From Anaerobiospirillum succiniciproducens DSM 6400 (lineage in GTDB: Bacteria > Pseudomonadota > Gammaproteobacteria > Enterobacterales > Succinivibrionaceae), in the NCBI RefSeq assembly GCF_000482845.1, contig NZ_KI519512.1:1-64000 (forward strand): a DNA stretch of 64,000 bases. The letters run 5' to 3'. Numbering within the stretch: the first letter of the stretch is position 1; the number at the start of each line of letters is the position of its first letter. The translations under genes and the position numbers were made by a program. Below the pieces are notes generated by a model. That model made no database searches and was not told where the DNA came from. It saw nothing but the letters and a program-made list of their open reading frames with translations. This document shows, piece after piece, positions 47,749 to 55,661 of this stretch.

Positions 47749-48438
47749 ATGAAGCACCATATTCCATGCATTCAGCCAAAAGCTGTTATCTTTGACCTTG
47801 ATGGTACCCTCTTAGATACTGCCCCAGACATTATCGCCGCTTGCAATGCAACTTTAGAACACTATGGTTTTGACCATATCGATGAAGAGTTAGCACGCTC
47901 TAAGATCACCGCTGGTATGCGTGAATTATTACGCCTTGCCATCCCTCAAGACAAGCAAGATCAGAACATGATTGAAGGTGAAATGCGTGATTACTTTGCC
48001 AAGTACTACACCGATAACATCAATGTGTTCACCAAGCCATTTGAGGGCATGGAGCAGCTCTTAACTGATCTTGAAAAGGCCGGCATTAAAGTGGCCATTG
48101 TGACCAACAAGTACTTTGATATGGCACAAAAGGTTCTTTCAAAGTACAGCTTCTATCAAAACTTATCTCTAATCTTAGGCTGCGATAGCGTAAGCAACTA
48201 CAAGCCTCATCCAGAGCCAATTTTACATACCTTAGAGCATCTGAATATTGGCCCATACGATGCTGTTTATGTAGGCGATCACTTAAACGACATCATGGCC
48301 GCAAACCGTGCCAAAGTGCACTCTGCAGTAGCCATGTGGGGCTATGGTCCTAAAGAGTGTGGTAATCCAAACGAGTGGCACGCCCACTTCATCCTCAACA
48401 GCGTAGATGAGCTCCGTCAGCTCTGCCTTAAGGACTAG
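47749..48438 (+). CDS. gph: Phosphoglycolate phosphatase-like HAD hydrolase
   Basis: A cytoplasmic haloacid-dehalogenase phosphatase of 229 residues that likely dephosphorylates 2-phosphoglycolate formed during DNA repair or oxygenase side reactions. Motif I is FDLDGTLLDTAPDI (about 15-28), motif II IVTNK (about 116), the conserved Lys lies in NYKPHPEP (about 150), and motif III/IV is YVGDHLNDIMAANRA (about 177), here with H-L-N-D rather than the common S-x-x-D. The helical cap lies between motifs I and II. GAGA lies about 15 bases upstream of the ATG at 47749. Other HAD phosphatases share this pattern, so substrate is probable rather than certain. Confidence 0.85.
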   Translation: MKHHIPCIQPKAVIFDLDGTLLDTAPDIIAACNATLEHYGFDHIDEELARSKITAGMRELLRLAIPQDKQDQNMIEGEMRDYFAKYYTDNINVFTKPFEGMEQLLTDLEKAGIKVAIVTNKYFDMAQKVLSKYSFYQNLSLILGCDSVSNYKPHPEPILHTLEHLNIGPYDAVYVGDHLNDIMAANRAKVHSAVAMWGYGPKECGNPNEWHAHFILNSVDELRQLCLKD

Positions 48439-49270
48439 AAGTAGTCATCATCCATAGCATTACTGCTAAATGGCCGTCTAAGTAGCCATCGACAGTAATC
48501 AAACAAATCTCTTCATGCGGTAGCCTTGAGCGTGATATACCGCATCTTTAGCCTCGTCAGCTTAAGAAGCTAATGAGGCTCTATTCCCGCCTTAATTAAT
48601 TTGTTTGTGCCGTCTTTTGCACGTAATGATTAGCACTATTAAGTAGCAAATAAGCACGACTTTGCATCATTATCTTTACATATTTGGCAAATTTGCCAAT
48701 AACTAGACTAAATATTTTGCCAATGAGACACATATTTAGTCTCTAATAGTCTATAGTGCTATGCAACTGCTTATCATTGCGACAATAAGACTTACTCAAG
48801 TAAGCCAATCTAGCGATCGTCATTTTGTTCCTTAGCCTCAAAAGGCTTATGGGCAAAACCATTGCTTGCTAAGTTAAATCTTGTCTATTTTATGCCGCAA
48901 TGTTCTGCTTTTAGTTTTCCAGATAACACTGTCAAAATGCCACATTTAGAGCTTAGGTTTAGAAAAGCAACTATAAGTTAGTGCTCATCAAGCATCGTTT
49001 AAACGCTCTATCAGCACACATCATTTCTTATGGCTGTGCCATTAGTACATGGAAGAAAACTGATATCAACAGTCAAACTGACTTGACATCAAGATTGAAA
49101 GTGCTAGCTTAAGGCGATTTATTAGCCTTCTTTTGCTCAAAGTGAGTGCTATATCTCACATTTTTTCTTGTACTTTGCGTATTGTTGCTTGTCCTTTGGT
49201 CTGATGCTCCTAAGTGTAGGCAGCCTCATTGTGTTAGTACCGTGTCCTGTAGCTCGTTCAGGGTTAATTT
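48439..49270. other. 0.83-kb gene-free region upstream of the porin gene
   Basis: It contains a weak hairpin at 48550-48580 after gph and an AT-rich stretch with the repeated word TTTGCCAA at about 48685-48725. The rest is presumed porin promoter and leader; nothing else recognised. Confidence 0.45.
48550..48580 (+). terminator. Possible terminator after gph
   Basis: AGCCTCGTCAGCTT and AAGCTAATGAGGCT pair with two mismatches over a three-base loop. No T tract follows, so only tentative. Confidence 0.4.
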
Positions 49271-50455
49271 ATGAGAAGTTATAGTATGCGTAGTAAAGCA
49301 TTTTCACCTGCAGCTCAAAAGCTAGCAGGCATCTCATGCGCATCATTAATGGCAGTTTCCACTCTATCCTTGCCTAGTGCATACTCTGCTCAGGTCTACA
49401 ACAAAGATGGTGTTAGCTTTGATATCTTTGGTTCTATTCAAGCAGCCTATGTTGATAGCGACACGTACAAAGACATTGCTCATCAAGAAAACGATAGCAA
49501 TAGCATCTACGCCTCAGGTGAATTAGGCATCTCTGGACGCTCAAACATTACTCACGGTCTCGATGGCATTATGATGGCAATGTGGGAAGCTACCTCCAAT
49601 GCAGATGGTTCTTCTCCAGGCGATCTTGCCTATACTCGCTACATGTATGCTGGCCTTGATGCATATCAGTACGGCACCTTGCTTTTAGGTAAAGCTGATA
49701 ATGCTTACTACTCAGTTGCTGGCGTTACTGATATTTTCAACGTGATGGAGGGTCATGCCTCAGATTACTATCTGCTTGGTGATCAAAAGCCTGCATCAAT
49801 CATGTACTCACTTCGTGCTTTAAGCTGGGACTTAAAGCTCTCCTACATGATGACTACCCATGAGCTTGGTGATACCCCACTACGTGCTCAACATGGTATG
49901 GCTGCATCTTTATCCACTAAGTTTGGAAAAAACGTTACTTTTGCCTACGGTATCGACTACTACCATTTTGATTTTGGTGGCGATCCAACTAACTCTGAAA
50001 AGTTTTTTGCCCATATGCTCAGCGCGGATGGCAGAACTTATGAGGATGCTCTTAAAAAGTCACAAGCACAGCATGTAGGCTCTAAAACAGAATACGGCGC
50101 ATCTTTATCTTACGGTGTTTTAGGCAGCGGTCTTTACGCAGCCTTATACGCAGGCGCTACTAAATACGATTATATGAATCACCATATCTACACTGTAGAT
50201 ACTGCACTCAACTATGCTTTTGATAACGGTCTGAGCCTCTCTTTAGGCTACGGCCTTAAGCACTATGACGGTATTGATATCGTCTCTGAATTGGGTGTTG
50301 GTGTGGCTTACAAATTTACACCTGCATTTACTGTCTTTGCAGAAGGTCAGTTTGATCTAGACGGTGAAGCAATCAAGTTCTACGGCCTCGATATGACTAA
50401 GAATCTTGGCTTAAATGAGAACAAATTTGCGTTCGGTGCTGAAATTTATTTCTGA
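49271..50455 (+). CDS. Gram-negative general porin
   Basis: A 394-residue outer-membrane beta-barrel that should form trimeric diffusion channels. A signal peptide is visible up to about residue 37 (core SLMAVSTLSLPSAYSA). It is followed by the typical opening VSFDIFGSIQAAYVD and an SGRSNITHGLDG segment equivalent to the first porin strands. The alternating aromatic strands end with FAFGAEIYF, the C-terminal Phe needed for BAM insertion. AGGG lies about eight bases upstream of ATG 49271; an ATG at 49286 is possible. The next gene follows after 55 bases, so the two may be cotranscribed. Confidence 0.9.
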   Translation: MRSYSMRSKAFSPAAQKLAGISCASLMAVSTLSLPSAYSAQVYNKDGVSFDIFGSIQAAYVDSDTYKDIAHQENDSNSIYASGELGISGRSNITHGLDGIMMAMWEATSNADGSSPGDLAYTRYMYAGLDAYQYGTLLLGKADNAYYSVAGVTDIFNVMEGHASDYYLLGDQKPASIMYSLRALSWDLKLSYMMTTHELGDTPLRAQHGMAASLSTKFGKNVTFAYGIDYYHFDFGGDPTNSEKFFAHMLSADGRTYEDALKKSQAQHVGSKTEYGASLSYGVLGSGLYAALYAGATKYDYMNHHIYTVDTALNYAFDNGLSLSLGYGLKHYDGIDIVSELGVGVAYKFTPAFTVFAEGQFDLDGEAIKFYGLDMTKNLGLNENKFAFGAEIYF

Positions 50456-50510
50456 TTGAGCTAATATTTGCATTGTATTAGGTCATTCTTTACTTCAAGA
50501 GAATTTAATC

Positions 50511-51302
50511 ATGTCCAAATTAGGTGCTTTACTGAAGGCTAGTGCTATTGCAGGCGCTTTAGCGCTCACTACTAATGCGATGGCAGCTTCATTCACTGTC
50601 CCTGTCAACTACTCTATCAAGCTTGTTGACGGTCAGGACTCTGATTACGACTACAACCGCTTCAACAGAACCCTTAACTTATCTGAAGGCCGTCACCAGA
50701 TCGTTTTACTGTTTGAAGGCAACTTCGGTAATGCACGAAGCTCTCGTATGTTCCAGGCAGCTAATCCTATCGTGGTAGAGATTCCTAATATGCCTGCTGA
50801 TGCAGAGTACTCATTCACTTACGACTACCCTCGTGATGAGAATGAGGCAGACGTATACACCAGATCTCAGAAGATTAACCTGATTGACTCTAAGAGCAAA
50901 GCACCTTTAAACGCAGAGCAGGCCTCTTACTACATCCTGACCTCCACTTCTGGTTTTGCTATCTTACGTGACTATCGTGAGGACTTAGCTTCTATCAATC
51001 GTTTATACGCTCCATCTAATGTATTAGATCAGATGCGTAGCAATTCTCCTCGCGTAGGCGTTACTAACAATGGTGTGCAGACCGTTCAGGCACGTGCTGG
51101 TAACTTTAACCAGGCTCCTGCTGCTGCTACTGCCATGACTGCAAGTGCTGCAGTTGCTGCTCCTGCTGCTGTTTCTAACCAGGCTCCAACTGTACAGGCT
51201 GGCGATGCAAACATGGCTACCTACAATCAGTTAGTCAACCTCTACAACCAGGCTGACGACGCTACCAAGCTCAAGTTCTTCAAGTACATCATGTCCAACT
51301 AA
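50511..51302 (+). CDS. DUF2057 (YccT/CsgI-like) periplasmic protein
   Basis: A predicted exported protein of 263 residues. The signal peptide (residues 1-25) ends in NAMA-ASF. The N-terminal domain shows the family pattern VPVNYSIKLVDG, an RTLNLSEGRHQIV strand and FEGNFG, matching DUF2057 proteins such as E. coli YccT/CsgI, reported to affect curli. An Ala/Pro/Gln-rich segment (about 195-230) leads to a short C-terminal helix 'YNQLVNLYNQADDATKLKFF' that many family members share. It lies 55 bases behind the porin. No curli genes are present nearby. Function in this organism is unknown. Confidence 0.8.
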   Translation: MSKLGALLKASAIAGALALTTNAMAASFTVPVNYSIKLVDGQDSDYDYNRFNRTLNLSEGRHQIVLLFEGNFGNARSSRMFQAANPIVVEIPNMPADAEYSFTYDYPRDENEADVYTRSQKINLIDSKSKAPLNAEQASYYILTSTSGFAILRDYREDLASINRLYAPSNVLDQMRSNSPRVGVTNNGVQTVQARAGNFNQAPAAATAMTASAAVAAPAAVSNQAPTVQAGDANMATYNQLVNLYNQADDATKLKFFKYIMSN

Positions 51303-51808
51303 GACATAAGTACCAAGACAAGCTAAATACTGATATCAAGTATCAGCAAGATCGCAGTGTCTTCCCCTTGATATCCAACAAGCCCGCTTCGCGGGCTTTG
51401 TTGTTTCTAACGCAATCAAATCTCAAGATCACCGCCTCTAAGATCCCCCACCTCACTTCAAAACTCTACGTCAAAAGCGATTTTTCAAAAGTCTAATCCA
51501 GCAGGATCACCAACATTATGGCTGTTATGTTATATAAATCCACCGATTGACAAACAAGCTATCAAGCCAAATTTAAAAGATCACAACATCCTTTCCCTGT
51601 GCCGCAATAAAAACATCATATATAAGCCATTTTATAAAAAGATAAATCCACGACTTATAAATGCTCCACTATTGTCATATTTAATGATAAATAATTCCGT
51701 TAACTAAGGTAGTACATAGGCTCAACGCCTATAAACGATTATTTGCCGTCTATGGATCAAAAGCTTTTTAGGATCTCACTTTGACGACAAACATCAGGAG
51801 ATAAGATC
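51303..51808. other. Intergenic region upstream of the flagellin cluster
   Basis: It holds the terminator at 51377-51406 and an AT-rich stretch that should include the flagellin promoter. A GCCTATAA at 51727 resembles a sigma-28 -10 element, but no correctly spaced TAAA lies upstream, so I do not call it. Confidence 0.45.
51377..51406 (+). terminator. Intrinsic terminator after the DUF2057 gene
   Basis: AACA-AGCCCGC and GCGGGCT-TTGTT pair around a TTC loop and end in TTGTTTCT. Confidence 0.9.
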
Positions 51809-52726
51809 ATGGCAGTATATGTAAACACCAATTACAGCGCCCTCCAAGGACAAAGATACCTTTCTAACGTCAATAATAGCCTGACTACTACATACCAAAG
51901 ATTATCAAGTGGTATGCGTATTAATAGCGCTAAAGATGACGCTGCAGGCCTCCAGATCGCTGATCGTCTGACCTCCCAAATCAACGGCCTCAACCAGGGT
52001 AACCGCAACGCATCCGACGGTATCGCCTTAGCTCAGACCATGGAAGCAGGCATGGATGAGATCGCTGGCATGCTTCAGAAGGTACGTACTTTAGCTGTTC
52101 AGGCCGCAAATGGAACTAACACAGCTGAGGATCGTGGTGCCTTAGCAAAAGAAGCTTCCTCATTAGTTGCTGAAATGCAGCGTATTTCTCAACAGACTAC
52201 ATATGCTGGCAAAACAATCCTCAAGGGAGCTAAGACCGACGACACCATTTATACTAAAGATGCCCAAAATGGCTCTAAGGGCGGCGTCATGACCTTACAA
52301 GTCGGCTCCAATAAGGGTGATACCATCTCATTTAGTGTTGCCAACTTTACTTTCTCTGCACTTGCTGTCGGTGCCTCAAAGGGTTTCAAAGGAAATGAGA
52401 TCAAAGAGGCCTCTAAAGGTACATTGGTAGCTTTCTCAACAGCAACCGCTGCACAGATGCTAATTAATTCTATGGATACTCTTATTGCTAAGGTTGATGC
52501 TCAGCGTGCCAACTTAGGTGCCATCCAAAACCGTCTTGAAAGCTCCATCCGCAACCAGTCTAACGTTGCTGCTAACGAAGCTGACGCACGTAGCCGTATT
52601 CGCGATGCTGACTTTGCTGAAGAGTCTGCAAGCCTTTCCCAGCAGTCTATTATCCAGCAAGCAGCTGCTTCCATGCTGATGCAGGCTAACACCCGTCCTC
52701 AGCTTGGCCTGAGCTTATTAGGTTAA
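51809..52726 (+). CDS. fliC: Flagellin 1 of 4
   Basis: A structural subunit of the flagellar filament, secreted by the flagellar type III system. Of 305 residues, the conserved N-terminal D0/D1 helices (about 1-140: NTNYSALQGQRYL, TTTYQRLSSGMRINSAKDD) and C-terminal D1/D0 helices (RIRDADFAEE, the MLMQANTRPQ segment, ending LLG) flank a short variable centre. AGGAG lies about ten bases upstream of the ATG. It heads a four-gene tandem cluster with 13-15-base gaps; no chaperone, cap or regulator gene is interspersed. The centre here is closest to that of flagellin 4 (both contain YTKD, NGSKGG and SFSVANFTFS). Confidence 0.96.
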   Translation: MAVYVNTNYSALQGQRYLSNVNNSLTTTYQRLSSGMRINSAKDDAAGLQIADRLTSQINGLNQGNRNASDGIALAQTMEAGMDEIAGMLQKVRTLAVQAANGTNTAEDRGALAKEASSLVAEMQRISQQTTYAGKTILKGAKTDDTIYTKDAQNGSKGGVMTLQVGSNKGDTISFSVANFTFSALAVGASKGFKGNEIKEASKGTLVAFSTATAAQMLINSMDTLIAKVDAQRANLGAIQNRLESSIRNQSNVAANEADARSRIRDADFAEESASLSQQSIIQQAAASMLMQANTRPQLGLSLLG

Positions 52727-52741
52727 TCGGAGGATAGTCAC

Positions 52742-53698
52742 ATGGCAGTATATGTTAATACCAATTACTCAGCTCTTCAGGGCCAGCGCTACTTAGGCAA
52801 CGTCCAGAACCAGCTCACGACCACATACCAGAGATTATCAAGCGGTATGCGTATTAACAGCGCCAAAGATGACGCTGCTGGCCTCCAGATCGCGGATCGT
52901 CTGACCTCCCAAATCAACGGCCTCAACCAGGGAAACCGTAACGCATCAGACGGTATTGCCCTTGCGCAGACCATGGAAGCAGGCATGGACGAGATCTCTG
53001 GCATGCTCCAGAAGATGCGTACCTTAACCGTACAAGCTGCAAACGGCACTAACACCGCAGAAGATCGCAAAGCTCTTGGCAAGGAAATGGAGTCCCTAGC
53101 AAACGAAGTTACTCGTATTGCTACAAAGACTACCTTTGCAGGCAAGACTATCTTAAATGGCAAGATCGACGGCTCTATTTTTGGCGATAAGCAAGTTCAG
53201 AATAATCCTGCTGGTGAAAAAGGCACTATGACCTTCCAAGTAGGTTCCAACAAGGGCGATACAATCTCCTTTGATTCTGAATCCGTTGTTCTGTCAAAGC
53301 TTGGTAACGGCGGCGACTTAATGGGCGAGACTGATAAGTTTTTATCGTTTAATAAGGATACTGGTGCTGTTACTGTAAACATGGACAAAGCAGACTTCGG
53401 AAACGCTGCTGCAAATAATTACATCGGTAAAGCTATTGAGTTATTTGACTCAATGATTGCTGCAATCGATAGCAAGCGTGCCGACCTTGGCGCTCTGCAG
53501 AATCGTTTAGAGTCATCTATCCGTAACCAGTCTAATGTGGCTGCTAATGAGGCTGATGCGCGTAGCCGTATTCGTGATGCTGACTTTGCTGAAGAGTCTG
53601 CTAACTTATCACAGCAGTCCATCATTCAACAGGCTGCAGCTTCTATGCTGATGCAGGCTAATACCCGTCCTCAGCTCGGTTTAAGCCTCTTAGGCTAA
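52742..53698 (+). CDS. fliC: Flagellin 2 of 4
   Basis: 318 residues, the longest of the four copies. The terminal helices are nearly identical to the neighbours (LGNVQNQLTTTYQRLSSGM at the start; RIRDADFAEESANLSQ and LGLSLLG at the end). The central part is the most divergent of the set, with a GDKQVQNNPAGEKG loop and an LMGETDKFLSFNKD segment. GGAGG lies about eight bases before the ATG and 15 bases separate it from flagellin 1. There is no frameshift or loss of the terminal helices, so it should assemble. Confidence 0.96.
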   Translation: MAVYVNTNYSALQGQRYLGNVQNQLTTTYQRLSSGMRINSAKDDAAGLQIADRLTSQINGLNQGNRNASDGIALAQTMEAGMDEISGMLQKMRTLTVQAANGTNTAEDRKALGKEMESLANEVTRIATKTTFAGKTILNGKIDGSIFGDKQVQNNPAGEKGTMTFQVGSNKGDTISFDSESVVLSKLGNGGDLMGETDKFLSFNKDTGAVTVNMDKADFGNAAANNYIGKAIELFDSMIAAIDSKRADLGALQNRLESSIRNQSNVAANEADARSRIRDADFAEESANLSQQSIIQQAAASMLMQANTRPQLGLSLLG

Positions 53699-53711
53699 TA
53701 GGAGTTAGATC

Positions 53712-54653
53712 ATGGCTGTTTATGTCAATACAAACTATAGCGCCCTTCAAGGCCAGCGCTACTTAGGCAATGTCCAGAACCAGCTCACAACTACGTACCA
53801 ACGCTTATCAAGCGGTATGCGTATTAACAGCGCTAAAGATGACGCTGCTGGCCTCCAGATCTCAGATCGTTTGACATCCCAAATCAACGGCCTCAACCAG
53901 GGTAACCGTAACGCTTCTGACGGTATCGCTCTTGCGCAGACCATGGAAGCAGGCATGGACGAGATCTCTGGCATGCTCCAGAAGATCCGTACTTTAGCTG
54001 TTCAGGCTGCGAACGGAACCAATACCGCTGAAGACAAAACAGCTTTATCAAAAGAAGCAACATCTTTAGCCAATGAGATCAGTCGTATCGCGTTACAAAC
54101 AACTTATGCCGGCAAGACTATCCTCAGAGGCCAGAAAGATGATGAGTCGACCATTTTCTCAAAGGCTGCAAATAATACTGATAATGGTAAGGCAGGCAAG
54201 TTAACTCTTCAAGTTGGCTCCAACAAGGGAGATACTATCTCATTTAGTGTTGAGAGCATGCAGTTTTCTAAGATTGGAAGCCGTGCTGATCCAAAATTCA
54301 AAGACAACTTCGTCGATAAGAATGTCATTAAGGTTACTGCAAGCGTTATTTCAATTGATTTCACTGTAAAGAGTGCCGCAGATATAACTATTGGCCTTAT
54401 GGATTCAATGATCGCCAATGTTGATGCACAACGTGCCGATCTTGGTGCTTTGCAGAATCGTTTAGAGTCATCTATTCGCAATCAGTCTAACGTTGCTGCT
54501 AACGAAGCTGATGCACGCTCACGTATTCGCGATGCTGACTTTGCTGAAGAGTCTGCTAACCTTTCACAGCAGTCCATCATTCAACAGGCTGCTGCTTCTA
54601 TGCTGATGCAGGCTAATACCCGTCCTCAGCTCGGTTTAAGCCTCTTAGGCTAA
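53712..54653 (+). CDS. fliC: Flagellin 3 of 4
   Basis: 313 residues. Its N-terminal 100 residues match flagellin 2 almost exactly, with LQISDRLTSQ instead of LQIADRLTSQ. The variable middle (QKDDESTIFSKAANNTDNG and a VDKNVIKVTASVIS segment) is its own. The upstream leader TAATAGGAGTTAGATC is identical to that before flagellin 4, indicating recent duplication of the intergenic piece together with the gene. Confidence 0.96.
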   Translation: MAVYVNTNYSALQGQRYLGNVQNQLTTTYQRLSSGMRINSAKDDAAGLQISDRLTSQINGLNQGNRNASDGIALAQTMEAGMDEISGMLQKIRTLAVQAANGTNTAEDKTALSKEATSLANEISRIALQTTYAGKTILRGQKDDESTIFSKAANNTDNGKAGKLTLQVGSNKGDTISFSVESMQFSKIGSRADPKFKDNFVDKNVIKVTASVISIDFTVKSAADITIGLMDSMIANVDAQRADLGALQNRLESSIRNQSNVAANEADARSRIRDADFAEESANLSQQSIIQQAAASMLMQANTRPQLGLSLLG

Positions 54654-54666
54654 TAGGAGTTAGATC

Positions 54667-55575
54667 ATGGCAGTATTTGTAAATACAAACTATAGCGCCC
54701 TCCAAGGACAACGCTATTTAAATAATGTCAACAATTCGCTTACCACAACTTACCAGCGTCTGTCAAGTGGCATGCGTATTAACAGCGCCAAAGACGACGC
54801 TGCAGGCCTCCAGATCGCCGATCGTCTTACTAGCCAGATAAATGGTTTAAATCAGGGAAATCGTAACGCTTCAGACGGTATCGCCCTTGCTCAGACCATC
54901 GAGTCAGGCATTGACGAGATCTCAGGCATGCTCCAGAAGATCCGTACTTTAGCTGTTCAGGCTGCAAACGGCACCAATACCAAGGAAGATCGTGACGCAT
55001 TAGGCAAAGAGGCATCAGCTTTAGTTGCTGAGATGCAACGTATTTCTCAGCAGACTACTTACGGTGGTAAGAAAATCCTTAAGGGTGCAAAGCAGGATGA
55101 TTCCATTTACACCAAAGATGACACTAATGGCTCTAAGGGCGGTAAGTTAGTACTGCAGGTTGGCTCTAACAAGGGTGACACAATTTCATTTTCTGTTGCT
55201 AACTTTACTTTCTCAGTTTTAGCTAAGAATGGTTCTGCTGGCTTTACTACTACTAAGGAAACATCCAAAGGCGGTGCCATCACTTTCTCTACAGGAGGTG
55301 CTGAGGCTTTAATCCAGTCAATGGACAAGATCATTGCTGCTGTAGACTCTCAGCGTGCCGACCTTGGCGCTCTGCAAAATCGTCTTGAGTCATCTATCCG
55401 TAATCAGTCTAACGTAGCCGCTAACGAAGCTGATGCACGTAGCCGTATTCGCGATGCTGACTTTGCTGAAGAGTCTGCTAACCTGTCACAGCAGTCCATC
55501 ATTCAGCAGGCAGCTGCTTCTATGCTGATGCAGGCTAATACCCGTCCTCAGCTGGGCTTAAGCTTATTAGGCTAA
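54667..55575 (+). CDS. fliC: Flagellin 4 of 4
   Basis: 302 residues. It begins MAVFVNTNYS rather than MAVYVNTNYS and has TIESGIDEISG where the others have TMEAGMDEI. The centre shares YTKD, NGSKGG and SFSVANFTFS with flagellin 1, and the leader before it is shared with flagellin 3, so gene conversion between copies is likely. It is followed by a strong terminator that closes the cluster. Confidence 0.96.
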   Translation: MAVFVNTNYSALQGQRYLNNVNNSLTTTYQRLSSGMRINSAKDDAAGLQIADRLTSQINGLNQGNRNASDGIALAQTIESGIDEISGMLQKIRTLAVQAANGTNTKEDRDALGKEASALVAEMQRISQQTTYGGKKILKGAKQDDSIYTKDDTNGSKGGKLVLQVGSNKGDTISFSVANFTFSVLAKNGSAGFTTTKETSKGGAITFSTGGAEALIQSMDKIIAAVDSQRADLGALQNRLESSIRNQSNVAANEADARSRIRDADFAEESANLSQQSIIQQAAASMLMQANTRPQLGLSLLG

Positions 55576-55615
55576 TAATGCTTTAGCGCGAGTGCGCAAA
55601 GTCTTTTTTTATATT

Positions 55616-55643
55616 AAGGCAGCCTTGGGGCTGCCTTTTTTTG
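55616..55643 (+). terminator. Intrinsic terminator of the flagellin cluster
   Basis: AGGCAGCC and GGCTGCCT form a perfect stem with a TTGG loop, followed by seven T. It lies about 40 bases after flagellin 4 and ends 20 bases before the convergent uvrC stop. Confidence 0.93.
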
Positions 55644-55661
55644 TGTTTGTTGGCTTAATGT

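Noticed and set aside
51705-51735. Sigma-28-like promoter (TAAGG ... GCCTATAA) ahead of flagellin 1
   Set aside because: The -10 like element is good, but the -35 like element is three bases too far away, so it does not meet the consensus spacing.
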